A DNA stretch of 64,000 bases from Pelagibacterales bacterium SAG-MED11 (GTDB lineage Bacteria; Pseudomonadota; Alphaproteobacteria; Pelagibacterales; Pelagibacteraceae): assembly GCA_014654265.1 (NCBI GenBank), contig JACWDI010000001.1, forward strand, positions 248,001-312,000, read 5' to 3'. The notes below the pieces were generated by a model. The model searched no databases. It had not been told where the DNA came from and saw only the letters and a program-made list of their open reading frames with translations. The position numbers and the translations under genes were made by a program. Of this stretch, positions 32,155 through 41,779 are shown one piece after another (the first letter of the stretch is position 1; every line of letters begins with the position of its first letter).

Positions 32155-32220
32155 TATTTTTAAAATACAGCTTTTTTATTCTATGTCTAGATAACGATAA
32201 GGGGGTAAAGGCGCTTAAAA
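32085..32220. repeat. Direct repeat copy 2: alaS 5' fragment and upstream region
   Basis: See 30138-30273. Confidence 0.92.
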
Positions 32221-32231
32221 TAAGCGCCTTT
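32207..32231 (-). terminator. recA terminator-like hairpin
   Basis: Perfect 11-bp stem aaaggcgctta-aaa-taagcgccttt, 24 nt downstream of recA. Confidence 0.8.
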
Positions 32232-32255
32232 ATAATTTAAAGATGACCTTTAATT

Positions 32256-33404
32256 CTAGTTCTTTTTAGGAGGAGTAGCTTCTTTTTCAGCTTCTTCTTT
32301 TTCAGCTACTTTCTTCTCTTTTTCAATTTTTTCAGGACTTAATGGATTTCCTTCAATCTTTTTAGAAATCACACCAGCTTTTTCCCTAATTGCCATTTCA
32401 ATTTCTGCAGCAACTTGTGGATTTTGAGCTAAATAGACTTTAGCATTTTCTCTTCCTTGTCCTATTTTCTCTCCTTTGTAAGCATACCATGCACCTGATT
32501 TTTCAATAATGTCGGCTTTAGCACCAAGATCTACCAACTCACCCATTTTGCTAATTCCTTTTCCATACATTAAGTCAAACTCAACAACTTTAAATGGTGG
32601 TGCAACTTTATTTTTAACTACTTTCACTCTTGTAGAGTTACCAATAATTTCATCTTTATCTTTGATGGCACCAATTCTTCTAATATCCATTCTTACAGAT
32701 GAGTAAAACTTAAGTGCATTTCCACCTGATGTTGTTTCAGGACTTCCGAACATAACTCCGATTTTCATTCTAATTTGATTGATGAAAATCATCATTGTGT
32801 TTGTGTTAGAAATTGAACCAGTTAACTTTCTTAAAGCCTGACTCATTAATCTTGATTGAAGACCAACATGATGATCACCCATCTCACCTTCAATTTCAGC
32901 TCTTGGAGTTAACGCTGCAACAGAGTCAATTACGATTACTGAAATAGACCCTGATTTTACTAGTGTATCAGCTATTTCTAAAGCTTGCTCCCCTGCATCT
33001 GGTTGTGAGATTAAAAGCTCTTCAGTGTTCACACCTAATTTTTTTGCATAAACTGGATCTAAAGCATGTTCTGCATCAACAAATGCACAAATACCACCAG
33101 CCTTTTGAGCTTCAGCAACAACTTGTAATGCTAATGTTGTTTTTCCAGAAGACTCTGGTCCATAAACTTCTACAATTCTTCCTTTAGGTAATCCGCCTAT
33201 TCCTAAAGCTAAGTCTAAACTTAAAGATCCTGTAGATATCGACTCGATATCCATAGCTCTTTTCTCACCTAGCTTCATAACTGAACCTTTTCCAAAGTTG
33301 TCAGTTATTTGGCTGATCGCAGCATCTAATGCTTTATTCTTTTCTTTAACATCCATTTCTTGATCTTTGGTAGATTTAACTACCTTTAAATTATTTTTTG
33401 TCAT
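32256..33404 (-). CDS. recA: Recombinase A
   Basis: [61 protein letters not shown]. Confidence 0.98.
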   Translation of the reverse strand: MTKNNLKVVKSTKDQEMDVKEKNKALDAAISQITDNFGKGSVMKLGEKRAMDIESISTGSLSLDLALGIGGLPKGRIVEVYGPESSGKTTLALQVVAEAQKAGGICAFVDAEHALDPVYAKKLGVNTEELLISQPDAGEQALEIADTLVKSGSISVIVIDSVAALTPRAEIEGEMGDHHVGLQSRLMSQALRKLTGSISNTNTMMIFINQIRMKIGVMFGSPETTSGGNALKFYSSVRMDIRRIGAIKDKDEIIGNSTRVKVVKNKVAPPFKVVEFDLMYGKGISKMGELVDLGAKADIIEKSGAWYAYKGEKIGQGRENAKVYLAQNPQVAAEIEMAIREKAGVISKKIEGNPLSPEKIEKEKKVAEKEEAEKEATPPKKN

Positions 33405-33512
33405 TTAAGCCTCTTTTTTTATTAATTATTAACACTCGAATCATATAATTATTATGTACTACTTTTGTTCTCATTTGCAAGATTTAATTAATTTAGCTTA
33501 AAAAGCCTTATT

Positions 33513-34808
33513 TTACTGGATTTTTAGGTGATTACTATTCAATAATCCAACAGATTTAAGCAGATTGAATTGAGAGAGAATGTAGTTTCTTTCAGAATCA
33601 GCTAATGAGATTTGAGCATTAAGCAATAAAGAGTTCGATTGGATAACTTCTAAAGTAGTCCTATCTGAACCACTGTTATATTCAGCTACAATTCCTTCGT
33701 TGGCAATTTCAGCAGCGTTAACTTGTGCTCGAACTGAATTTAATAAACTTTTATTTGATTGATAATTAGACCATGCGCTAGCAACATCCGTTTGGTTTTT
33801 TTTAGTCATATTATCAAGTAATAAATTTTTTCGAGTTTCGGAACTTTTATTTTTTTTTAAAGAAGCAATATTTTTTCCACCTGAAAAAAATGGCCATGAC
33901 ACTGTTGCTTTAAGAGTATCCTTCTCCCTCTCATCAAAAGTGGTGCTTAAATCTTCAGTTTTTGATCTATCAAAAGATAAGGTCGCTGATGGAGCTAAAT
34001 CAGATCTGGCACTTATTGTATCTTTTTTAGATTGTTCGTATTCTAGTTTAGCAATAATTAAATCGGGATTACTTTTTATTGATATTTCAATTGCAGAATT
34101 TAATTGTTCTGGCAAAGTTACTTCTTTAATTGACTTTTTATCTAATGTTTCAGGATCACTTATGCTTCCAATAATATTTTCATAATTTAGTTTGCTTGTT
34201 AAGAAATCATTTTCTGCTTGTATTAGTTTTGCTTGAGCTCCAGCTAAAGAAGACTCTGATTGAGCAACATCTGATAATGAAATTTGACCTCTCTCAAGTC
34301 TAATTCTGTCTGTCTCGACTTGTCTTTCTAACAAGTTAACATTTGATTTATTAATCTTAAGTTTTTCATTTGCTGAAATAAGTCCTGTATAAGCTTCAAC
34401 AGATTTGTATAAAATTTCTTGTTCTTTTTTTAAAAGTTTTGCATCTGCTAAATCAATTCCAATCTTGCTTTTCGAAAGTTCAGCACCTCTTCCTAAATCA
34501 ATTAAAGTTTGAGTAATTGTTATTGATTTAGTAGTTGGGTCTACATCATTAATTGAGGCGTCAGTTCCATTTCTATTTGTTAATTTGTCTGTATCCTCTT
34601 GGCTTTTACTCCCACTTAAAGTTACAGTTGGAAGATAAGCGCCTTTTGAAATATTTAATTCCTGTTTTGAAATATTTAAATTTTCTCTTTCAGCATTTAA
34701 CTCAGGATTGGTGTCATATGCTCTTTTTAATGCCATCATAAAAGTCTCTGCAAAAACAGAGCTCATGAAAAAAGTTATAATAAGAATTGTTTTAAGGAAT
34801 AACTTCAT
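33513..34808 (-). CDS. tolC: TolC-family outer-membrane efflux protein
   Basis: Signal peptide; ALKRAYDTNPELNAERENL; duplicated helical repeats; EYNSGSDRTTLEVIQSNSLLLNAQISLADSERNYILSQFNLLKSVGLL. Confidence 0.88.
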   Translation of the reverse strand: MKLFLKTILIITFFMSSVFAETFMMALKRAYDTNPELNAERENLNISKQELNISKGAYLPTVTLSGSKSQEDTDKLTNRNGTDASINDVDPTTKSITITQTLIDLGRGAELSKSKIGIDLADAKLLKKEQEILYKSVEAYTGLISANEKLKINKSNVNLLERQVETDRIRLERGQISLSDVAQSESSLAGAQAKLIQAENDFLTSKLNYENIIGSISDPETLDKKSIKEVTLPEQLNSAIEISIKSNPDLIIAKLEYEQSKKDTISARSDLAPSATLSFDRSKTEDLSTTFDEREKDTLKATVSWPFFSGGKNIASLKKNKSSETRKNLLLDNMTKKNQTDVASAWSNYQSNKSLLNSVRAQVNAAEIANEGIVAEYNSGSDRTTLEVIQSNSLLLNAQISLADSERNYILSQFNLLKSVGLLNSNHLKIQ

Positions 34809-35734
34809 TTGTTTTTGTATATAGCAGATTTGATTTGATGGTTATTATTTAAATTAAATATAATTGAAGCATGTTTTGGCATGTTCTTAAACATATTCTG
34901 GGTAATTCTTTGATAGGTCTGCATAAAATTAATTACATCTCCTCTATTCATAATTTTTAATTTCGAATTTTTTTTACTTTTAAGCCAAAGTTTACGTTCT
35001 TGCTTAAGCCTCCATTTTTGTAACAAGCTAAAATTTTTCGCTTTTAAATAAATTAAGCAATTCAGTTGTGAATATAAGTTTTTGTATTTTGTTTTCAATT
35101 GTTGGTTAACGTACTTTCTCCAAATTTGTCGCTGATCCATTAGTTTTTCCATAGAATTTATTGTTCTCTTTAAAGTAATGCTATTTTCTGACTTAGCCCC
35201 AACACACCAACCCTCAAAAATGATTACATCAGGTTTGTTTTTTAAATCATACCACTTTTTTTTATTAAATCTGTCATCAATAGCTTTATTAAAAGTTGGC
35301 AGTTTTAACCTTTTAAATTTCTTAATTTTTGATTTTTTAAAGAAATTCAACATCATATTTATATCATGGGTTCCAGGTACACCTCTTGTTAAAAGCATGG
35401 GATGAACTCTTTTTGATAAATTTATCCGCTCTTTTCTTGTTTTATAAAAGTCATCTATTGAAATCCTAAAAACATTTAATTTAAAGTATTTAGTTAAGAT
35501 GATTCTGATTAAGGAACTAATTGTAGTTTTACCAGTTCCTTGGCCTCCTGCTAATCCTACAAAATATGGTCTTTTCTTATTAGCCTTTTTGCTAATCCAA
35601 AAACATAAGGGAATTAAAAAAGATTTTATCATCTTTTCTTTATTCTTAAATTTGTCAGCTTTTGTCTCTTGAGATTTAATAAACTTTAAGCAATCTTTTT
35701 TAACCTTACCAAAGCATAAGCTAAATTGTTGCAT
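34805..35734 (-). CDS. P-loop kinase, plant-type D-glycerate 3-kinase-like
   Basis: GLAGGQGTGKTT Walker A; ISIDDFYKTRKERINLSKRVHPMLLTRGVPGTHDI; VIIFEGWCVGA. Confidence 0.85.
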   Translation of the reverse strand: MQQFSLCFGKVKKDCLKFIKSQETKADKFKNKEKMIKSFLIPLCFWISKKANKKRPYFVGLAGGQGTGKTTISSLIRIILTKYFKLNVFRISIDDFYKTRKERINLSKRVHPMLLTRGVPGTHDINMMLNFFKKSKIKKFKRLKLPTFNKAIDDRFNKKKWYDLKNKPDVIIFEGWCVGAKSENSITLKRTINSMEKLMDQRQIWRKYVNQQLKTKYKNLYSQLNCLIYLKAKNFSLLQKWRLKQERKLWLKSKKNSKLKIMNRGDVINFMQTYQRITQNMFKNMPKHASIIFNLNNNHQIKSAIYKNK

Positions 35735-35739
35735 GAAAA

Positions 35740-36102
35740 TTATTTCTTATCTAATGGATGATTTTGACCATCATTTACTGGAACTTCTTTTATATCGAAA
35801 GTATTTATTTCATCAATGCAGCCTACATTAAATCCTGTCATAGCAGGATTAATTCTTGGGTTATGGTGTGTATAAATTCCACAGTCAGAACAAAAGTAAT
35901 GTTTCGCAACTTTTGAATGAAATTGATAAAGTTTTAATTTCTCCTCACCTTTAGTAATTTTGAAATCCTCATTTTTTACCATCGACATGATGGCTCCTTT
36001 TCTTTTACAAATAGAGCAATTACATTTTATTACTTTAGCTAAATCTCCGTCTAAATTTATTTCTGCTTCTATGGCTCCACAATGACATACTAATTTTTTC
36101 AT
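35740..36102 (-). CDS. GFA/CENP-V-family protein (copy A)
   Basis: CHCGAIE..CNCSICKRKG; HYFCSDCGIYTHHNPR zinc ligands. Confidence 0.88.
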   Translation of the reverse strand: MKKLVCHCGAIEAEINLDGDLAKVIKCNCSICKRKGAIMSMVKNEDFKITKGEEKLKLYQFHSKVAKHYFCSDCGIYTHHNPRINPAMTGFNVGCIDEINTFDIKEVPVNDGQNHPLDKK

Positions 36103-36104
36103 TT

Positions 36105-36473
36105 TTATTTTCTATCTTTTATATGGTTTTGACCATCTTTTACAAAGGTCTTAAGTTTAAATAATTCATTTGGTTCTATTTCGTCAATACACCCTACATT
36201 AATACCAAAAGTATTTGGGTCACTTCTCCTAAGGTTATGTGTGTGAATTCCACACTCTGAACAAAAATGATGCTTGGCTACTTTAGTGTTAAATTGATAA
36301 GTCTTAATTTTGCTCTCCCCCTTAATAATCTTTAAGTCATTTTTGTTAATTGTTGTAACCATTGTTCCTTTTCTTTTGCACATAGAACAATTACATCTCA
36401 TTAATTCATCAATATTTTTTTTTAAATTAACTTGAATTTCTACTTCCCCACAATGGCATGTTAATTTTTTCAT
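36105..36473 (-). CDS. GFA/CENP-V-family protein (copy B)
   Basis: CHCGEVE..CNCSMCKRKG; HHFCSECGIHTHNLRR; tandem paralogue of the previous gene. Confidence 0.88.
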   Translation of the reverse strand: MKKLTCHCGEVEIQVNLKKNIDELMRCNCSMCKRKGTMVTTINKNDLKIIKGESKIKTYQFNTKVAKHHFCSECGIHTHNLRRSDPNTFGINVGCIDEIEPNELFKLKTFVKDGQNHIKDRK

Positions 36474-36590
36474 ATTTGTATTAAATTAAACTATCCTTGG
36501 TTGAAGTTATCCACAACCATACAAAATGTAGTTTTGATGTTCACGTTTTGATTCACTTTTGATTCAGTTACAGACTCAAAATACAACCTC

Positions 36591-36637
36591 TTGCGTGTAT
36601 TGTATAAATCGTCTATAAATAAGAACAAAAAGAGAAC
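36591..36637 (+). promoter_or_regulatory. umuDC promoter with LexA-type SOS box
   Basis: TTGCGT-N17-TATAAA (36591-36619); GAAC-AAAAAGA-GAAC at 36623-36637, the alphaproteobacterial GAACN7GAAC SOS box, abutting ATG 36638. Confidence 0.85.
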
Positions 36638-37033
36638 ATGAAACTAACTATTCCCTATTATCTACATAAAGCTGGTGCTGGTTTTCCTTCACCTGCAACT
36701 GATTATATCGAAGAAGATATCGATCTGAACATGCATTTAATCAAAAACGTTCCAGCCACTTTCATCATCAGAGTACAAGGAAAATCAATGGTGGATGTTG
36801 GGATTAATGATGGAGATTTATTGGTTGTTGATAAAAGTTTAAAACCAAAAAACTTTTCAACTGTTATTGCAAATGTTCACGATGAACTTGTAGTTAAAAC
36901 TTTAGTTCAAGAAAGAGATAAAAAATTTCTAACCTCAGGTTCTAAAGAATTTTCTAATAGAATTTTAATTAATGAAGAACAAGATATTTTTATTTGGGGG
37001 GTTGTGACTTATGTCATCCATTCAACGTACTAA
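36638..37033 (+). CDS. umuD: UmuD-like S24 peptidase
   Basis: AGFPSPATDYIEEDIDLN cleavage region; RVQGKSMVDVGINDGDLLVVD catalytic Ser; VVKTL catalytic Lys. Confidence 0.92.
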   Translation: MKLTIPYYLHKAGAGFPSPATDYIEEDIDLNMHLIKNVPATFIIRVQGKSMVDVGINDGDLLVVDKSLKPKNFSTVIANVHDELVVKTLVQERDKKFLTSGSKEFSNRILINEEQDIFIWGVVTYVIHSTY

Positions 37034-38291
37034 AAAATTAGCTTTAGTTGATTGTAATTCTTTTTATGTTTCTTGTGAGAGACTATTCAATCCTAGAATA
37101 AGAAGAAAACCTGTTGTTGTTCTATCTAATAATGATGGCTGTATCATCTCTAGATCTAATGAAGCAAAGGCTTTGGGGATTAAAATGGGTGAACCTTACT
37201 TTAAAGCTAAAGATATTATTGTTAAAAATAAAGTTGAAGTTTTTTCATCAAATTATTCTTTATATGGAGACTTATCTAGAAGAGTCATGAGAACACTTAA
37301 AAGGTTTAATTCAGAGATAGAAGTTTATTCAATTGATGAAGCATTTTTGGATTTATCAAACTTTCCTGATAGTGAAGTAGAAAAAGTTGGAAAAGAAATC
37401 AGAGAAACTGTTTTGCAGTGGACTGGTATCCCTACTAGTATCGGTATTGCTAAAACAAAAACTTTGAGTAAAATTGCAAATCATATTGCAAAGAAAAAAC
37501 AATCAGGTGTTACTAGTTTGATTGGTATAGAAAATTTAGATCCTGTTCTTGAAAAAATTGAAATTAACGACGTATGGGGTGTTGGTAGACAGCTGACAAA
37601 GTTTTATCAAAAAAATGGAATTTATAATGCTAAGCAGCTTAAAAATAAATCTAATACATGGATCAAAAAGTCTTCTAATGTTTTGGGTTCAAGAACTGCA
37701 ATGGAATTAAGGGGTATCCCATGCATCAATTTAGAAACAACTCAGACAAAAAGAAAAAGTTGTGTTGTCTCAAGATCTTTTGGAAAAAGAATTGAAAAAT
37801 TTCAAGAGTTAAAAGAAGCAGTTGCAAACTATTGCTTAAATGCATCTGAGAAAATTAGATCTGAATCTTTAGTTGCAAAAGCTATAACTGTATTTGTTAG
37901 AACTAGTCCTTTTCAAAGAAACTTTGGTTATTATTCAAATGCAAAAACAATTGATTTTCCAATAGCTACGAATAATAGTATTGAGACAGTTAAGACTGCA
38001 GTTAATATTTTAGAAAAAATTTTTAAAAATGGTTATCAATATCAAAAAGCAGGTGTCATGCTTACAGGATTACGTAATGATGATGGTAGAAAAAATTTAT
38101 TTTCATCTGAAAAAGATGAAAAGATAGATAGTTTAATGAGATCAATTGATAATACCAATTATAGATATGGAAGATCAACTTTAAGTCTTGCTAGTGCAGG
38201 GGTTCAAAAAAAATGGAATATGAGAAGGCAATATTCCTCTAAAATAGATACGGCTGATTTTTATTGTCTACCAACGATCAGAGCTACTTAG
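37011..38291 (+). CDS. umuC: DNA polymerase V catalytic subunit UmuC
   Basis: LALVDCNSFYVSCERLFNP; VVLSNNDGCIISRSNEAKALGI; YSIDEAFLDL; GIPTSIGIAKTKTLSKIANHIAKK. Confidence 0.95.
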   Translation: MSSIQRTKKLALVDCNSFYVSCERLFNPRIRRKPVVVLSNNDGCIISRSNEAKALGIKMGEPYFKAKDIIVKNKVEVFSSNYSLYGDLSRRVMRTLKRFNSEIEVYSIDEAFLDLSNFPDSEVEKVGKEIRETVLQWTGIPTSIGIAKTKTLSKIANHIAKKKQSGVTSLIGIENLDPVLEKIEINDVWGVGRQLTKFYQKNGIYNAKQLKNKSNTWIKKSSNVLGSRTAMELRGIPCINLETTQTKRKSCVVSRSFGKRIEKFQELKEAVANYCLNASEKIRSESLVAKAITVFVRTSPFQRNFGYYSNAKTIDFPIATNNSIETVKTAVNILEKIFKNGYQYQKAGVMLTGLRNDDGRKNLFSSEKDEKIDSLMRSIDNTNYRYGRSTLSLASAGVQKKWNMRRQYSSKIDTADFYCLPTIRAT

Positions 38292-39475
38292 TAAAATGAC
38301 AGTTTGGTTCTACAACTGTCCATGATGAAGTGCCGAAATTTCTTTTTAAAATATTTTCAAAGTTAAAAAGTATTTTTCTTTGATAATTATTAAGGGTGCT
38401 TTGATTAGCAGACCATTGTTTTAATCTTTGAACATTCTCATGATCTGGAAATCGAGTTACATAAGCATAGAGCCATCCCCAATTACTACTTGATCTAATA
38501 TCTAAATCTTGAACTTTATAGTTCTTTGCTGGTCCTGGTGATTTCATCTCTTTTGCATATTTAAATACAATTTTATTAGTCTCTGTGAAATCTATAAAAA
38601 ACTTAACGATGTTATGAAAATTTTTTCCCTTATAATCATATTCCCAAATGTTATAGCCTTGGTTTTCAGCAATAATTGCTATTACTGACAATGCGTTCAT
38701 AGCTCTACCTTGGTAAAACATTGCCCTTCCTCCTCTTCTTGTTTCAATAGGTAAACTACCATCTTTTCTTTGATATCTAATTGCTGCCTCATAGTTTAAA
38801 AAGGCTTTTCTAAAAAGCTTGTCATCATTTAACAAAACACCTAGCTGCATATGGCTTATTGCAGATGATAATGCATGATTATGTGCTCTCTTTGGAACAC
38901 CATTTGCTTGAGTTCCTTCTTTGTATTTCATGTCATACATAAGATGTTTATTTTTCTTTACTATCTTTTGGAACCAATCTTTAATTATCTTATCCTCATC
39001 TTCAGGGACATTGATCACTTGCTTAACAAATGAATATCCTGCGATCATTGGTGATGCTACCCAAAGATTAACTGTTAAAGTATCATTCCAATGTCTGCCT
39101 TCATGGTTAGAAGGTCCTATTCTTTTTGCAGCATCAGTTTTTGCCCAATCTAAAATTACTCTTTTTACATTCTCACAAGCTTCAATATTTCCTCCACCAC
39201 AAGGACGTTTAAAATTTTCAAAACTATCTAGAGCAGATATGAATCTATTATCCAGGCCATATCCTGATGGAGCCTCAACTTTTGCTAATGGCAAAACAGG
39301 ATTGGTTGTTTGATTTACATACATACTAGTAATGCATCTATCTAGATTTTGTGGAATTGGAAAAATAATTTCTGGCTTAGTGATTGTTGCCTTTTTTTTT
39401 ATTTCTTTAAAATCACTATAAGAAGTATTTGAAATAAAAATTGATAAAAAAAATGAAAAATAAAATTTTTTTCAT
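38284..39475 (-). CDS. Secreted PL5/alginate-lyase-like protein, apparently frameshifted in the signal peptide
   Basis: HNHALSSAISHMQLGVLLND...YEAAIRYQRKDGSLPIETRRGGRAMFYQGRAMNALSVIAIIAENQGYNIWEY resembles the alginate-lyase fold family. In-frame coding (SNTSYSDFKEIKKKATITKPEIIFPIPQNLDRCITS) continues upstream of the track start; ATG at 39473-39475 is one base out of frame. Confidence 0.72.
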
Positions 39476-39493
39476 TTAATAAGATACATAAAA

Positions 39494-40363
39494 TTATTTT
39501 ATATTATCAATATCGTGAATGTTTGTTAAACAATTGTTAAATTCTTCAATATTTTCTCTTAAGGCTAAACTAGAAATTGAATAAATCATAATAAGCAATA
39601 AAACTAAAGGCAAAGAGGTAATAACTGAGGCATTACTTTTGATTAGCAAAATGTAAAAAACAATAAATAAAGCAGATCGAATTAAGACTGTTTTTCTATA
39701 AACACTGATAATTGAAAGTGAGTGTTTTAATAAATTAAAAAAACTCATTTGTGAGGGTCCAAAATACCTAGTACCTCTAACAGAAGGTGAAGATACTAAA
39801 TCTTTTTCCACTTTTCTTAATGAACCTGAAAAACTACTCCAAGTAGCCTTTTCCTTTAACATTTTCTCAATTGTTGATTTTGATAGACAACTATAGTTTC
39901 CAAATTTAATGGATTGCCCTGTAAATGCTAAAGTTAAAAACTTATGAAATTTGTAACATAATTGAAAAAATATCCCTTCTGAACGCTTCACTCTCTCTCC
40001 TACGATTGATTTTTCACTTTTTTGTTCAGAAAGTTTAATGAAGTTTTTGATTTCTTCAGGTCTATCTTCTCCATCACCATCCATAGGGATTACATAATCA
40101 AAATCTTCTTTTTCATAAATATATTTTAGTCCTGTAGCAATACATCTTGCATGACCTTGGTTTATTTTCATATTTAAAATTTTAACTGAATAAATATTTT
40201 CTAAATCTTTTTCTTCTAAAGGGCGATCATGGTTGGATGCATCATTAACGATAACGACTGATATTTCATGGTCTAAACTTTCTATACTTAAGTTAATACT
40301 ATCAAGAAGTTTAAGAACTGATTGCCAATCATTATAAACAGGAATTAAAATTTTAAATTTCAT
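39494..40363 (-). CDS. GT2-family glycosyltransferase
   Basis: KILIPVYNDWQSVLKLLDSI; VVIVNDAS; YVIPMDGDGEDRPEEI. Confidence 0.9.
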   Translation of the reverse strand: MKFKILIPVYNDWQSVLKLLDSINLSIESLDHEISVVIVNDASNHDRPLEEKDLENIYSVKILNMKINQGHARCIATGLKYIYEKEDFDYVIPMDGDGEDRPEEIKNFIKLSEQKSEKSIVGERVKRSEGIFFQLCYKFHKFLTLAFTGQSIKFGNYSCLSKSTIEKMLKEKATWSSFSGSLRKVEKDLVSSPSVRGTRYFGPSQMSFFNLLKHSLSIISVYRKTVLIRSALFIVFYILLIKSNASVITSLPLVLLLIMIYSISSLALRENIEEFNNCLTNIHDIDNIK

Positions 40364-40380
40364 AAATTAATTCTTAAGTA

Positions 40381-41700
40381 TTAATATCTTCCCAAACATA
40401 CATCATCTATACAAATAAATTTAGATGAATTATTTAGTATATCATCATTTGTATACCCTTCCCACTTTGGTCTTGATTTAAGGTGGTACGAAAGATTTCC
40501 AGCTTTCCATTCATCTCCTGTTACAAATTGAATTTCTTGATTAAAATTTTGATCCCAAGTAATTTGAGTCTTTATTGCTATTTCTTTTCCAGGATAGTCT
40601 GTTCGTTTATCGGGTTGAGAAATTGATATATATGAATAAATAATTGGTGATAGAAAAAATAAAAATAAAAATCCCACCAAGAAAGAATTAATTTTTTTTA
40701 AATTTATTTGAGATCTTAGTAGGTAGACAAAAAATACTCCAAAAAATAAATAAAATGGAGTCATCCACATTGTTCTTATTTTTGATCCCATAACCATCGA
40801 GGTTGCAAACATTAAAGCTATAGGTGCTAGATTTATAAAAAATAAAAATAGAAGTTTTTTGTCTTTAAAATTAAACTTAAACTTAAATTTTTTTGTTAAA
40901 AGAAAAACTAAAAAGAAAAAAGGAATTAATATTCCAATTTGTTTAGCTAAGAAAATTAATGGGTATTTAATATGATCAAAAATTACAGACTCTTCTAAAC
41001 CTGTTCTTTTAAGTCCATAAAAAATAGTTATGAATTCATTATCATAAAGCCAAATAAAATGAGGTACCAGTAAAACTAAAAAAACTTCAAGGGTAATTAA
41101 ATACTTAAAGTCAAACTTTTTGGTCTTTTTGAAAAAAATTAAATATATAAACAATAAATCCACCGATATTAAAAGATAAATAAATAAGTATTTTGATAAA
41201 AAACCAATTGCTGCAAATATTCCAACCAACAAGCAATCTGATAATTTTATTTCTTTAGAGTCATATATTCTCCAAGAATAATAAACTACCATAGACCAAA
41301 AAGGTAATTGGCAGACATTCACATTAAATTCAGGAGTGGTAAAATTGTAAAAATATATTGATGTAAGTAATAATATTGAAATTAAGGCTAAACTAATATT
41401 GCCTAAAATTTCATTTGCAAATTTGAATACATAATAAAAAGCGATTAAAACAAATAATTGGCTTAAAAGATAATATGCCCAATCTTGAGCACCAAATATT
41501 TTATAAAAAACTTCAGGGAAAAAAGCACTCATCGGTGGATGTTTGCTAAATCCCCAATCTAAATTACTTCCCCAGGCTAAAGCTTCTATAGTATCTAGAG
41601 GTAAATTATTATTTGTTATAGATGGAACTAATGTCCAAACTATCAAATGAGATAATGCAAAAATAAAAAAAATATTATTAATATTTCTGTAAACATTCAT
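40381..41700 (-). CDS. ArnT/PMT-like (GT83) membrane glycosyltransferase
   Basis: DTIEALAWGSNLDWGFSKHPPMSAFFPEVFYKIFG motif plus multiple TM helices. Confidence 0.85.
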   Translation of the reverse strand: MNVYRNINNIFFIFALSHLIVWTLVPSITNNNLPLDTIEALAWGSNLDWGFSKHPPMSAFFPEVFYKIFGAQDWAYYLLSQLFVLIAFYYVFKFANEILGNISLALISILLLTSIYFYNFTTPEFNVNVCQLPFWSMVVYYSWRIYDSKEIKLSDCLLVGIFAAIGFLSKYLFIYLLISVDLLFIYLIFFKKTKKFDFKYLITLEVFLVLLVPHFIWLYDNEFITIFYGLKRTGLEESVIFDHIKYPLIFLAKQIGILIPFFFLVFLLTKKFKFKFNFKDKKLLFLFFINLAPIALMFATSMVMGSKIRTMWMTPFYLFFGVFFVYLLRSQINLKKINSFLVGFLFLFFLSPIIYSYISISQPDKRTDYPGKEIAIKTQITWDQNFNQEIQFVTGDEWKAGNLSYHLKSRPKWEGYTNDDILNNSSKFICIDDVCLGRY

Positions 41701-41779
41701 TAACAAATATTTACAATAATTAAGGTTGCTTGACACCCCTATTTTGCTGAATATACTCCCTCGAATTCAATTTGAAAAT

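Noticed and set aside
32085-32231. A second functional alaS start or a small peptide gene
   Set aside because: Stops after ~27 codons and clearly matches the alaS 5' end; treated as a duplication remnant.
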